Shown here piece by piece: positions 52,273-61,123 of a stretch of 64,000 nucleotides of DNA. Within the stretch, counting starts at the first letter, position 1, and each line of letters opens with the position of its first letter. The position numbers and the translations under genes were made by a program. The DNA is from CAZBBC01 sp964489835 (lineage in GTDB: Bacteria; Calditrichota; Calditrichia; JAJRVZ01): NCBI GenBank assembly GCA_964489835.1, contig CAZBBC010000003.1, positions 50,345 through 114,344 of the forward strand. Direction: 5' to 3'. The notes under the pieces were generated by a model. That model was not told where the DNA came from. It saw only the letters and a program-made list of their open reading frames with translations, and made no database searches.

Positions 52273-53073
52273 ATGAGTGATCTTTTAAACAGAATTTTAT
52301 TCCTGCTGCTACCATTATCGATTTTTGCCCAATCATCAGAGCTTCCTGATACACTATTCACAAAAAATGAAAAAATATATCCCTGCGTTATTACAGAAGT
52401 CCATGATCATTACCTAAAATTTAATATTAGTCCCAAACAATCGACGCATGCCGCCTGGAATGATTTATTAAAAGTAGTGATTGATACTGTCGGTACTATT
52501 TACACCGCGGAATCTGGCTTAACGATAAATTTAGACACGATAAATAATTATTTAAATAAACGCCCCCATAACGAATATAGTCATGGTAATGAACCTGGCT
52601 CTTCTTCAGCTTATCGCACATTGGGTATTGGGATTGGGGCGCCAATCTTCTTAGATAGAAAATCTGATTTATATTATTTCTCTTATCGGTTAGCTCTTTC
52701 ATTCAATGATGATAATCAAATTCTGAGTGCGAGCTTTAATCACAATTTCGTTCCTCCTATTGTTGCAGGAGAAACAGATTCCGGTACTTTAATTAGTAAT
52801 GCAGACATTAATTTGCTCTATGGACGAATATTGTCCATAAGAAAAACGAACCAATATAGCAGAATACTTGCCTTATCCATTGGGATAGGCTTAATACAAG
52901 AGACTAGAAGTGTTGCAGAAAGTTCTAAATCTATTATAGGATTACCCATTGAGTTAATCTGGCAGAATCAAAAAATTCCACCAGCATTAAACACAGGCGT
53001 TTACGCACATCTTAATCTAAATAAACTTGATACTTATATAACGCTTGGCTTCTCATTCTTTTTAACCTATTGA
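52273..53073 (+). CDS. exported protein of unknown function, probable outer-membrane barrel
   Basis: 266 residues with a signal peptide (core ILFLLLPLSIFA, cleavage after AQS). About 20-75 form a short N-terminal domain with LPDTLFTKNEKIYPCVITEV, resembling the leader found on some Bacteroidota surface proteins. After a Ser/Gly linker the rest has alternating hydrophobic strands (YRTLGIGIGAPIF, SYRLALSFN, RILALSIGIGLIQ) and ends TLGFSFFLTY with aromatic terminal residues, as in outer-membrane barrels. No family recognised; no partner gene evident. Confidence 0.7.
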   Translation: MSDLLNRILFLLLPLSIFAQSSELPDTLFTKNEKIYPCVITEVHDHYLKFNISPKQSTHAAWNDLLKVVIDTVGTIYTAESGLTINLDTINNYLNKRPHNEYSHGNEPGSSSAYRTLGIGIGAPIFLDRKSDLYYFSYRLALSFNDDNQILSASFNHNFVPPIVAGETDSGTLISNADINLLYGRILSIRKTNQYSRILALSIGIGLIQETRSVAESSKSIIGLPIELIWQNQKIPPALNTGVYAHLNLNKLDTYITLGFSFFLTY

Positions 53074-53205
53074 TATTTTAATTTAAAGAATACCTTTAAA
53101 TGCCGACATATCGGGACTAAATCATCCATGATTTAGCAAATCCCAAATAATTACTAAATCCCAATTTCCACATTCTCAGCCTAGGAAGTAAACAAAGACG
53201 GCCTT

Positions 53206-53322
53206 AAAATAATTTGTTAGAAATTCCTCGCGATGCGGAACGAAAAGAATTTTTTACTGTCTGAGCACAGCGAGTTTAAAAAATTCAGTGGAGCGAGCAG
53301 TAGAATTTCTTCAAATTATTTT
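53206..53322. repeat. MITE-like inverted-repeat element, copy 1
   Basis: Imperfect inverted arms of about 20 bp (53206-53226 and 53303-53322, reading AAAATAATTTG... and ...CAAATTATTTT) enclose a core that shares nearly all bases with 55359-55474 (ACTGTCTGAGCACAGCGAGT versus ACTGTCTGAACGCAGCGAGT). Homology extends to about 53198-53394, where this copy has an extra CCGC...GCGG hairpin insertion. Confidence 0.8.
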
Positions 53323-53631
53323 ACAGCCTTGATTTTTTGCTTCTTTTGTATCAAGTCAAAGATCCGCCTTATCAGCGGGACAAAAGAACAAATATTTGTA
53401 CTTGACATCAAACGATCAATATAGTATTATTATTCACACTACAAAAGATTCGCGGACTGGCCAAATACGTCAAACAAGACGGTTGTTATTCCGGGGGAGC
53501 AGTGGCCTGCGAAACTTTTTACACCCCTGCGGAATCAATGAACGATTTCATAATATTCTGGTAAATATATAATTCCGTTTGAGAATAAAATAACTAACTT
53601 GGCGTGTCCATCCCAAAACGCCGGAATAAAT

Positions 53632-53765
53632 TTAACCACAAAGGACACGAAGAAGGCACAAAGGTCACTAAGAAAAACAATTATTATAAAAAACTTTGTG
53701 TGCGGAGCCTGTCCTGAAGACCGATAGGTCGAAGGATCTTCTCCTTTGTGCGCTTTGTGGTAAAA
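53632..53765. repeat. ACCACAAAG-bounded inverted-repeat element
   Basis: AACCACAAAG at the left and CTTTGTGGT at the right enclose internal units such as GGACACGAAG, GGCACAAAGG and a TCCTGAAGACCGATAGG palindromic core. It ends about 40 bases before the first Tat gene and may contribute to its leader. Confidence 0.65.
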
Positions 53766-53804
53766 AGAAATCTGCCGTAGTACTGACAACAGGAGTTTAT
53801 AATA

Positions 53805-55262
53805 ATGAAAAAACAAAACTTACTCGATGAACAAATTACCCGTAGAAGTTTTCTCACCACTACCGGCGCTATTGCCCTGGGATCGTATTTTTTACCACCG
53901 TTGATGTGGGCCAATAACTTTGCCGAAGAAGACCTGATCAAACCGTGTGGACCGGCATCGGAATACCAACCAACATTAATGGCCGCTTTTGTCAGAAGAA
54001 AAGGTGATTATGGTATGTGGTGGCCAGGTCAGGTCTATGACGGCGAAGCGGCATTCATAAATTATAAACAACAAATCCTGGCTACCGTTAAAAAATTAAA
54101 TATGACCGTTAATATTCGGCCGGAACCGATCTATTCCCCTGAAGAGGCCGATCAATGGATAAAAGAAGTCAAAAGTAAAAATCCGGATGGGCTAATGGTG
54201 GTTACCCTTGACCGGCAGCAACATGCCTGGCCGACCGTCGACAAGGCCATTAATACCAATATCCCAACCATTGTATTCTCACCGCTGGGAACATCATTTA
54301 CAACAAATACCAGCAAGCCTTCCAAACGGGAAGGCGTCTTTATTTGCTCCACCGATGATTTTAATCAGGCAGCCTTCGGTATAAAATCGATATATGCCGG
54401 TGCAAAACTTCGGGAAACAAAATTTCTGGTCATCAAGGGAAACGAGAAGAAAGACAGTACTATCACCCATATCGGTACAAAATTACATTATATACCCTCA
54501 CACGATTTTATAATAGAATATAACCGTATTAAAAACAACCCCTTATTAACAAAACTGGCCGATGGTTTGATTAATGGTGCAACTGGGATGCATGGATCAT
54601 CCCGGCAGGATGTCATCAATGGCATTAAAAGCTATATCGTCGCCAAAAACCTCCTGGAAAAAGAAAATTGTGATGCGATCACCATGGATTGCCTGGGCAC
54701 CCTGGCTAAAGAAAAGATCAGTTTACCCTGTATCGCCTGGTCGCGAATGAATGATCACGGAGTTCCTGCCGCCTGTGAAGCAGACCTGGGCGCCTGTGCC
54801 ACCCATGCCATTGTTCAATATCTGTTCGACCGGCCCGGATTTCAGCAGGACCCGGTGGCCGAAACTTCTAAAGACTGCCTGATCGGTTCCCATTGCAGCT
54901 GCCCTACAAAATTGAATGGATTTAGCGGTGGTTCTGAACCGTATGAGATTACGCACCATCATGCCAACCGGGATGCGACCGCTAAACCGGTTTGGAAGAT
55001 TGGCCAGCGAATAACCGTGGCCGATATACTTATCAGTGACGGAAACAGCAAAACCGAGATGATCATTTCCGCCGGTTATGTGATCGACAATAAATCGATT
55101 CCCCCATCCGGGGGATGCGTCATAGCCCCGATGGTCAAACTGGATAATGTATCAGACATGCTGGATTATCCCGGTTTCCACCAGATTTTCTTTTACGGGG
55201 ATTATAAGAAAGAGTTAAAATCGTATTGTCAATTGTATAAAATTAAACCAATCGTTATTTAA
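53805..55262 (+). CDS. Tat-exported fucose/arabinose-isomerase-like protein, paralogue A
   Basis: Twin-arginine signal (TRRSFLTTTGAIALG, Arg13-Arg14) followed by about 460 residues. An N-terminal domain (PTLMAAFVRRKGDYG...) has no clear match by eye. The C-terminal half resembles the FucI/AraA-type isomerase C-terminal domain: ACEADLGACATHAIVQYL (Glu325, Asp327 possible metal ligands), RPGFQQDPV, SKDCLIGSHCSCP and a His cluster ITHHHANRD. Export by Tat implies folding with a cofactor in the cytoplasm before transport. AGGAG precedes ATG 53805. Reaction unknown; cytoplasmic sugar isomerases lack such signals. Confidence 0.75.
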   Translation: MKKQNLLDEQITRRSFLTTTGAIALGSYFLPPLMWANNFAEEDLIKPCGPASEYQPTLMAAFVRRKGDYGMWWPGQVYDGEAAFINYKQQILATVKKLNMTVNIRPEPIYSPEEADQWIKEVKSKNPDGLMVVTLDRQQHAWPTVDKAINTNIPTIVFSPLGTSFTTNTSKPSKREGVFICSTDDFNQAAFGIKSIYAGAKLRETKFLVIKGNEKKDSTITHIGTKLHYIPSHDFIIEYNRIKNNPLLTKLADGLINGATGMHGSSRQDVINGIKSYIVAKNLLEKENCDAITMDCLGTLAKEKISLPCIAWSRMNDHGVPAACEADLGACATHAIVQYLFDRPGFQQDPVAETSKDCLIGSHCSCPTKLNGFSGGSEPYEITHHHANRDATAKPVWKIGQRITVADILISDGNSKTEMIISAGYVIDNKSIPPSGGCVIAPMVKLDNVSDMLDYPGFHQIFFYGDYKKELKSYCQLYKIKPIVI

Positions 55263-55543
55263 ATTGATTTATTCACCACGAAGAGCACGAAGATCACGAA
55301 GGTTTATTAATAACAATAAGTTAAGGTTATTTCCTTTGGCTTTATTTAAAGCGGCATTAAAATAATTTATTAGAAATTCTCCGCGAAGCGGAACGAAAGA
55401 AATTTTTACTGTCTGAACGCAGCGAGTTTAAAAATTTCAGTGAAGCGAGCGGCAGAATTTATTCAAATTATTTTACAGCCTTGATTTTTTGGTTCTTTTA
55501 TATCAAGACAAAAGAACAAATTTAAAGTAGGGAGAAAAAAATT
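55263..55543. other. 281-bp spacer with repeats between the two Tat genes
   Basis: ACCACGAAG-type units at 55274-55300, then MITE-like element copy 2 (55359-55474). The second Tat gene's ribosome site follows at about 55530. No gene seen. Confidence 0.65.
55359..55474. repeat. MITE-like inverted-repeat element, copy 2
   Basis: Arms 55359-55379 and 55455-55474, with internal hairpin CCGC-GAA-GCGG at 55381-55391. Same orientation as copy 1, 2.15 kb away, so the two copies bracket the first Tat gene as direct repeats. Confidence 0.8.
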
Positions 55544-56980
55544 ATGAAAGGTCCCATTAAAAAAGAATCAAAAAACGAGGTCACGCGGCGTGAATTTCTT
55601 ACCAGTTGCGCCGGCTGCGCCGCCGGTGCGGTCGCCTTATCCACCCTGGGTGCCTCAGCGCTCTTTGCGGCCGGAAATAATTCGACATTTGAAAAAGTAA
55701 AAGTCAAACTGATTTTTGCTCATCCGGATCCCACCAAACCCAACTGGCCGAATATCGACTATGATTTCAGCGGACATATCAAAGAGGTGGAAAAAAAATT
55801 AATCCAAAAATGCCCGGATATTGACTTCCAATCTGTAACCGTTTCCTCGGGCAGTTCTGAGACCGCGCATCAAATCCTCAGTGCCGATGATGGCAGTGAT
55901 GGCTATGTGATCTACCTGGCCGGTTGTCTGTGGGGAAATCTTACCGAGACGATTGCCGCCTCCGGAAAACCGACCATTATTGTGGATCATCTTTTTGCCG
56001 GCTCCGGTGAATTTTTAACCAGCTATGCCCGGGTCAAAAGGGAAGGACATAAAGTGGTTGCGGTTTCATCTTCTAATTTTGATGATCTGGTTGATGCAGT
56101 TCAATGCCTAAATTGTTTGAAGAAACTCCGTCAGTCCACTATACTGGTGGTCGGAAGAGATCCTGATGATCAAATAAAAAGGACCTATGGAACCACTATG
56201 AAGAAAGTAGAATTTGAGGAAATCAATGAAGCCTACAAAAAAGTAAAACCGGCAGAAGCAAAAGCCTGTGCAGACCGCTGGATCCGTGAAGCCGAAAAAG
56301 TCATTGAGCCGAGCAGAGAAGAGATAGAAAAATCTGCGACCATATACCTGGCCATGTCCGATTTACTGAAAAAATATAAGGCACAGGGTATAACCGTAAA
56401 TTGCCTGGGCGGTGTATATAGCGGTAAAATGGTTGGTGCATATCCCTGTCTTGGTTTTATGCAACTTGATAATGACGGGTTGGTCGGTGGTTGCGAAGCC
56501 GATCAAAGATCTGCGATTACAAAATTATTAATGACCTATCTGGTCGGTCGTCCCGGTTTTATTTCCGACCCGGTCATCGATACATCAAAAAATCAGATCA
56601 TCTATGCCCATTGTGTCGCTACGACAAAGGTATTCGGTCCCAACGGGCCGGCCAATCCCTATCACCTGCGGGATCATTCCGAGGATCATAAGGGCGCCTG
56701 TAATCGCTCATTGATGCCTCTGGGTGAGATGACGACCACCATATTATTCGATCGCGAAAAAAAACAGGTCATCCTTCATCAGGGTAAGACCGTTGAAAAT
56801 GTGGATGAAGACAGAGCCTGTCGGACAAAACTGGCAGTAGAAGTTAAAGGGGACATTTATAAGCTGATGAATTATTGGGATGAATGGGGCTGGCACCGGG
56901 TTACTTTTTTTGGAGATCTGAAACGGCCTGTTTATAACATTGCCTCATTGCTTGGGTTTGAAGTGGTAGAGGAAGCCTGA
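55544..56980 (+). CDS. Tat-exported fucose/arabinose-isomerase-like protein, paralogue B
   Basis: Twin-arginine signal TRREFLTSCAGCAAGAVALS (Arg15-Arg16) ending near FAAGN. The mature protein starts KVKLIFAHPDPTKPNWPNIDYDF and contains an isomerase-like N-terminal alpha/beta domain (YVIYLAGCLWGNLTETIAASG). The C-terminal half is homologous to paralogue A: GGCEADQRSAITKLLMTYL (Glu318, Asp320), RPGFISDPV, TSKNQIIYAHC and LRDHSEDHKGA. The shared RPGF-x2-DPV-x2-TSK-x5-HC core suggests a common metal or substrate site. GGGAG precedes ATG 55544. 478 residues; its stop overlaps the next start (TGATG), so it is cotranscribed with the MBL gene. Confidence 0.77.
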   Translation: MKGPIKKESKNEVTRREFLTSCAGCAAGAVALSTLGASALFAAGNNSTFEKVKVKLIFAHPDPTKPNWPNIDYDFSGHIKEVEKKLIQKCPDIDFQSVTVSSGSSETAHQILSADDGSDGYVIYLAGCLWGNLTETIAASGKPTIIVDHLFAGSGEFLTSYARVKREGHKVVAVSSSNFDDLVDAVQCLNCLKKLRQSTILVVGRDPDDQIKRTYGTTMKKVEFEEINEAYKKVKPAEAKACADRWIREAEKVIEPSREEIEKSATIYLAMSDLLKKYKAQGITVNCLGGVYSGKMVGAYPCLGFMQLDNDGLVGGCEADQRSAITKLLMTYLVGRPGFISDPVIDTSKNQIIYAHCVATTKVFGPNGPANPYHLRDHSEDHKGACNRSLMPLGEMTTTILFDREKKQVILHQGKTVENVDEDRACRTKLAVEVKGDIYKLMNYWDEWGWHRVTFFGDLKRPVYNIASLLGFEVVEEA

Positions 56981-57621
56981 TGTTTGTAAAACAGTTTCTC
57001 ACCGGTGGCGATCGGAATTTCGGCTATTTAATCGCGGATGATGCGAGCAAGAATGCCGTCATTATTGATCCTTCCTATTCACCAGAAATTATTTATAATC
57101 ATGCCATAGATAAAGGATTCAAGATTGCCTATGTTTTTATCACCCATGATCACTATGATCATAACAATGGTAATGATTTAATCAAGAAATTGAGCGGGAT
57201 CCGTCCGTTATTGTTTGGAGATACAGAACCGCAAACCGGACAAACGGTAACGGACGGGACCTCATTCCCGCTGGGCGCTCTTACGATTAAAATCATTCAT
57301 ACCCCCGGACATACCAACGACTCGATCAGTATTTATGTCGGCGATGCTGTTTTTACGGGTGATACTCTGTTCGTTGGCAAAGTGGGCGGCACTGATTTTG
57401 GAGCCAATGCCCGCGCGGAGTATGATTCTATATTTAATAAACTGTTGATGCTGCCGGATGATACGCGCGTTTTCCCCGGACATAATTATGGTATTGCACC
57501 GGAGTCAACCATTAAAAATGAGCGTGTGACCAATCCCTTTCTGATCCAACCGGATATCGAGGCCTTTATTGATTTGAAAAGAAATTGGGTAGAATATAAG
57601 AGAATACATGGTATAGACTGA
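56980..57621 (+). CDS. metallo-beta-lactamase-fold hydrolase (glyoxalase II-like)
   Basis: 213-residue MBL-fold protein with the full metal set: THDHYDH (His56, His58, Asp60, His61), HTPGHTND, GDTLFVGKVGGTDF and FPGHNYG. The order is that of glyoxalase II/ETHE1-like thioester or persulfide hydrolases. It has no signal peptide, so it is cytoplasmic, in contrast to the two Tat proteins it follows. Its start overlaps the stop of paralogue B, so its product is likely needed together with it. Glutathione-specific residues cannot be judged by eye. Confidence 0.9.
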   Translation: MFVKQFLTGGDRNFGYLIADDASKNAVIIDPSYSPEIIYNHAIDKGFKIAYVFITHDHYDHNNGNDLIKKLSGIRPLLFGDTEPQTGQTVTDGTSFPLGALTIKIIHTPGHTNDSISIYVGDAVFTGDTLFVGKVGGTDFGANARAEYDSIFNKLLMLPDDTRVFPGHNYGIAPESTIKNERVTNPFLIQPDIEAFIDLKRNWVEYKRIHGID

Positions 57622-57683
57622 TTTGTAGTTCCGTGATTTGAAAGTTCGTTTTCCAATATTGACTTGGAATTGGGAATTGGGAT

Positions 57684-57722
57684 TATTTACCACGAAGATC
57701 ACGAAGCACACGAAGGTATTTA
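57684..57722. repeat. ACCACGAAG-type intergenic repeat
   Basis: TTACCACGAAGATCACGAAG followed by CACACGAAGG. It is one of a family also found at 55271-55305 and 60930-60968. Confidence 0.7.
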
Positions 57723-57815
57723 AATTTATTTCTAAAATCGATATTCGTTAATCCTTGTTCATTATTCTAGAAAAATATATTCCTACCAAATACCCAATAA
57801 CCCCCGATGGGATCG

Positions 57816-59318
57816 TCAAGCAAACATACCCTTGAGGGGTACGGAAAATACAGGTTCCTGTTGAATTTTTTCCAAATCGAAGATGGCATTGGCCGCAAAT
57901 AGGGCTGATGTTGTGGCCGCTTCCATAAGCATCGCCGGGCTGGGCAATCTTACCCAATCACCGGCCAGGAATAGATTGGGAACCTCGGTTTGGTACCCCG
58001 GTCGCGATTTATATAAGTTGGTGTGAAAAGCGGTGAAATCATCCCGCAGTTGAAAATACTCATATTTTATTTTATATCCCTTTAATTCTGGAAAATATTT
58101 TTCAAACTCCAGGAGTAATTGACGTCTCACTTCTCCCCTATCTTTCATATCATCAGGGACGGCATAAGAATGTAATTCAAATATTCCCCCACCATTATTT
58201 GCTACCCAATCGGCCGAGGTTTTTTCCATCTGATGATAAATGGTGACCGAATCCAGAATTTTTATGGCATCCGTAAAAATAAAAAACGGTAATTCATCTC
58301 TTAAATCTTTATCAATCCATAGTCTGAGGACGGCATATCGCTGTGAAGTTTTAAGATTCTCTAATTGATTGGCAAAGGACGGATAATTTCTTTTTATATC
58401 TTCTGACGAGTTTATAATCTTTGGGGTATTTTTGACATCGCTGGCAATTACCAGATAGTCAAAGTTCATCTGGTTAATGATGAACCGATGGTCGGTATAG
58501 CCAATCTGGTCAACAGGCATACCCAGATGTATCGTAGCATCAAAAGGATTCAGAAAATGCATAAACGGTTCCCAAAGTGTCTTTTCAAAATCATCATTCA
58601 AAACATCATAAATGATGCCGGAATCATTACTAAGAAAATAGAAATGAAAGCTTTTAATTAGTTCAGCCATAGACATATACTGTGGTTCAGAAAAAAATGC
58701 CCGGGAAAATGATGTAAAAACCAGATGCAGTTCCTTGGGTAACTGCACTTTTTGAGCAAAATCCTGGAAAGATGTATTATCAAAATCTTCAAAGGTTTTA
58801 TTAACATCATATCTCAATAGAGGCAGCATGTTTTTTGCTTTGTTTAAAGACATCATTTGCCGGAGAGAATAAATGCCCTGCCTGGCCATGGAAATTAAAT
58901 TCAGCAGAGGACTGGTGGCGATGCCCTTAAAGCTAAAATCGCCAAGGGATTGTGTTTTAATCAGGTAATCACTGATAGGGATTAAATACTTTGAAGCATC
59001 AATGGTATCCAGTAGTTGAAGCAGATTGTAATACTGACGAAAAAAACCATGAAAACCATGTTCGACATTTGTTTTATAGCCGTCCTCAAAAGTAACCGGC
59101 CAGGAACCGATCTTTCCCCCGATAAAGTTGTCTTTTTCGAAGAGATCAACCTTAAAACCTCTGGGCGCCAGATAGGCGGCAGCTGACATACCAGCCAAAC
59201 CACCACCAACTATCGCTACCCTTTTATTACGCGTGGTTTCACGGGGTAGACTTAAATCAACGGTATTGATTTGATGGCGATAGCCTTTAAATCTCTTTTT
59301 GATCAATTTTTCAAACAT
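57816..59318 (-). CDS. FAD-dependent carotenoid desaturase, CrtU/CrtQ-like
   Basis: Rossmann FAD motif VAIVGGGLAGMSAAAYLAPRG near residue 34, LFEKDNFIGGKIGSW, and the stretch VEHGFHGFFRQYYNLLQLLD, which by memory is closest to CrtU/CruE (beta-carotene desaturase/methyltransferase forming aromatic rings). It is also related to plant-type phytoene and zeta-carotene desaturases. The C-terminus has FLAGDWVRLPSPAMLMEAATTSALFAAN. 500 residues; GGGAGC before ATG 59318. Last gene of the carotenoid operon. Since crtI already covers desaturation to lycopene, ring aromatisation is the favoured but unproven role. Confidence 0.72.
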   Translation of the reverse strand: MFEKLIKKRFKGYRHQINTVDLSLPRETTRNKRVAIVGGGLAGMSAAAYLAPRGFKVDLFEKDNFIGGKIGSWPVTFEDGYKTNVEHGFHGFFRQYYNLLQLLDTIDASKYLIPISDYLIKTQSLGDFSFKGIATSPLLNLISMARQGIYSLRQMMSLNKAKNMLPLLRYDVNKTFEDFDNTSFQDFAQKVQLPKELHLVFTSFSRAFFSEPQYMSMAELIKSFHFYFLSNDSGIIYDVLNDDFEKTLWEPFMHFLNPFDATIHLGMPVDQIGYTDHRFIINQMNFDYLVIASDVKNTPKIINSSEDIKRNYPSFANQLENLKTSQRYAVLRLWIDKDLRDELPFFIFTDAIKILDSVTIYHQMEKTSADWVANNGGGIFELHSYAVPDDMKDRGEVRRQLLLEFEKYFPELKGYKIKYEYFQLRDDFTAFHTNLYKSRPGYQTEVPNLFLAGDWVRLPSPAMLMEAATTSALFAANAIFDLEKIQQEPVFSVPLKGMFA

Positions 59319-59346
59319 CTTTTGCTCCCATTTAAAACAGAGAGAA

Positions 59347-59907
59347 CTATTTCGGTTTTTTTGCGATAAACGTATGCAATATGAATCTCCGCCAGCTCTT
59401 CTGTGGATGTACGGTTACCTCTTTGAAACCGGCATTAGCGATCATTTCCCTGAATTGCGTAGGGGAAGGAAAAGCCAAAACACTTTTAACCAGATATTTA
59501 AATATTGTCAGATTACCGGTTATTAAAGCACTGAACGGGATGATAATCCCGTATCCTAATATCCGCCAGTAGAGGTGATAAAAGAATTTTTTCGGAAGTG
59601 AATACTCATGAAAACCGATAATGCCACCGGGTTTTAGCATACGGTATAAATTTTTTATACAGGCCTCATAATTCGGCATATTGCGAATACCATATGCCAT
59701 AAAGATCGCATCCACACTATGTTCGGCCATACCCAGGTTCATTACATCTTCCTGAAGGATTTGACACTTGTCCTCGGAGATGTCAACAGCAAGATTCGAC
59801 GCGGCAATACGCAGCATTTCTTTAGAGTTATCAATGGCCAGTACTTTTCCGTCGGGTACGGCCTTCAGGCAATGGACCGTCGATTTCCCGGAAATGGTTT
59901 GGTTCAT
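59347..59907 (-). CDS. UbiE-like methyltransferase, N-terminally truncated
   Basis: Class I methyltransferase related to UbiE/MenG: GKVLAIDNSKEMLRIA (motif II), AIFMAYGIRNMPNYEACIKNLYRMLKPGG, then FPSPTQFREMIANAGFKEV. The chain begins MNQTISGKST, which seems to be the last part of SAM motif I (…G-T-G-K-S-T); the expected 40-60 N-terminal residues including V-L-D-x-G-C-G are missing. Upstream is the Rieske gene with no room for them. ATG 59907 has AGGTGA upstream; GTG 59919 is an alternative that overlaps the Rieske stop. About 186 residues. It may be inactive, or a deletion may have joined two genes. Confidence 0.75.
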   Translation of the reverse strand: MNQTISGKSTVHCLKAVPDGKVLAIDNSKEMLRIAASNLAVDISEDKCQILQEDVMNLGMAEHSVDAIFMAYGIRNMPNYEACIKNLYRMLKPGGIIGFHEYSLPKKFFYHLYWRILGYGIIIPFSALITGNLTIFKYLVKSVLAFPSPTQFREMIANAGFKEVTVHPQKSWRRFILHTFIAKKPK

Positions 59908-59911
59908 GTTT

Positions 59912-60904
59912 CTATTCACCTACCTGTACTTCCATTTTGCGACGCCAGAATTTTTTAAAGGCCAATGAAACCTCATCTCCCTTGACACTGACATCACGAA
60001 AATCCCCATTACGGCTTTTCATGATCTCCAATTGGGATTCCAGTAATACAATATCTTCATTAACAATTTTGTCTGATTTACGGGCCATAAAATAGCGGGC
60101 GAAGGCAGGAAATAATGAAAAAATATTCTTCCATAAAGTAATCTGCATCATCTCCACATAATCAGAATCGACCGCGACAACATGTTCCAGAATAATCAGC
60201 GTTCGTTTGTTAAATTCCACCTGTAAACGTGAAATATTGGGATAATAAAAACGAATTTTTGCGGTGATATTTTTATCGCGGCCAAAATACATTTTTTCAG
60301 CCAGTGTACCCTTATTCACACGGCTATAAGAGCCCTCAAGTCCATCTTCTCTGACATCGAGATGAAAGTCGGCCGGAAATTCTTCGATTTGTCCCATAAA
60401 GGAACCGATGGAATTCCGATGGGTGAAGGCAATATGATAAGGATCGATCAGACTCTCCGCTACTGATTCCAGATCACCCTTAAAAATATGGGCTTTATAG
60501 GTAAAATCCCAGTCACCCATTTCCGGTATATCCAGGGGTTGTACCTGCTCGGCGAAGGCCTCATCTCCCATAAAGATCCACAACCAGTTATTGAATTCCT
60601 TTAGGGGATAAGATCTGATCCTTGCCGTAGGTGGAATTTTGGTATCCGGCAGCTGGGAGGGAATACGCATACAGTGTCCTTCACCGTTATATTCCCAGCC
60701 ATGATAGCCACAAACAGCCCGTCCTTCTTTCAGGTAGCCATGGGAAAGTTGCACATTGCGGTGACAACAGCGGTCTTCAAGGGCAACAATTTTACCCCAT
60801 CCGTCACGGAAAATAATTATTTTTTCACCAAGGATCTTTTTAGCGATCATTTGATCTTTTACTTCCCGATGGGGGCAAATCAGATACCAGTGGTTTTTTA
60901 ACAT
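59912..60904 (-). CDS. Rieske non-heme iron oxygenase
   Basis: Rieske [2Fe-2S] site Cys46-x-His48 and Cys65-x2-His68 (CCHRN...CGYHGW), followed by the mononuclear-iron site Asp154-x2-His157-x4-His162 in SLIDPYHIAFTHRN. This is the layout of ring-hydroxylating and pheophorbide-oxygenase-like enzymes. 330 residues, soluble. Given its place between crtB and the CrtU-like desaturase it probably oxidises a carotenoid end group; cyanobacterial synechoxanthin synthesis is a known case linking Rieske chemistry with CrtU relatives (from memory). The redox partner is not in the window. Confidence 0.85.
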   Translation of the reverse strand: MLKNHWYLICPHREVKDQMIAKKILGEKIIIFRDGWGKIVALEDRCCHRNVQLSHGYLKEGRAVCGYHGWEYNGEGHCMRIPSQLPDTKIPPTARIRSYPLKEFNNWLWIFMGDEAFAEQVQPLDIPEMGDWDFTYKAHIFKGDLESVAESLIDPYHIAFTHRNSIGSFMGQIEEFPADFHLDVREDGLEGSYSRVNKGTLAEKMYFGRDKNITAKIRFYYPNISRLQVEFNKRTLIILEHVVAVDSDYVEMMQITLWKNIFSLFPAFARYFMARKSDKIVNEDIVLLESQLEIMKSRNGDFRDVSVKGDEVSLAFKKFWRRKMEVQVGE

Positions 60905-60929
60905 ATTATTTCTCTTTCTATCAATCTAG

Positions 60930-61112
60930 TATTCACCACGAAGATCACGAAGTCCACGAAAATCTTATCAAAATTAAGAATTAATAATTACGAATTAAGG
61001 ATGTAAATATATTATGACATAATGTTAACAACTATTACTTCTCTTTTAAATTCATAATTCTAAATTGCTATTTATCTTCGTTTCCTTCGCGCGCTTCGTG
61101 GTTCATTTTATT
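60930..61112. repeat. ACCACGAAG...CTTCGTGGT inverted-repeat element
   Basis: CACCACGAAGATCACGAAG at the left (from about 60933) and CGCGCTTCGTGGTTC at the right (to about 61106) bracket about 110 AT-rich bases. It splits the carotenoid genes into crtYcd-crtI-crtB and Rieske-MT-desaturase blocks. Confidence 0.7.
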
Positions 61113-61123
61113 ATGGCCAAGCA

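Larger units (their letters stand above)
53074..53804. other. 731-bp repeat-rich intergenic region
   Basis: Holds MITE-like element copy 1 (53206-53322) and an ACCACAAAG-bounded inverted repeat (53632-53765). No gene seen. Confidence 0.65.

Noticed and set aside
53074..53804. tRNA or small RNA gene in the long intergenic regions
   Set aside because: No tRNA T-loop consensus or cloverleaf was found by eye in any region over 250 bases; the visible structure is explained by inverted repeats.
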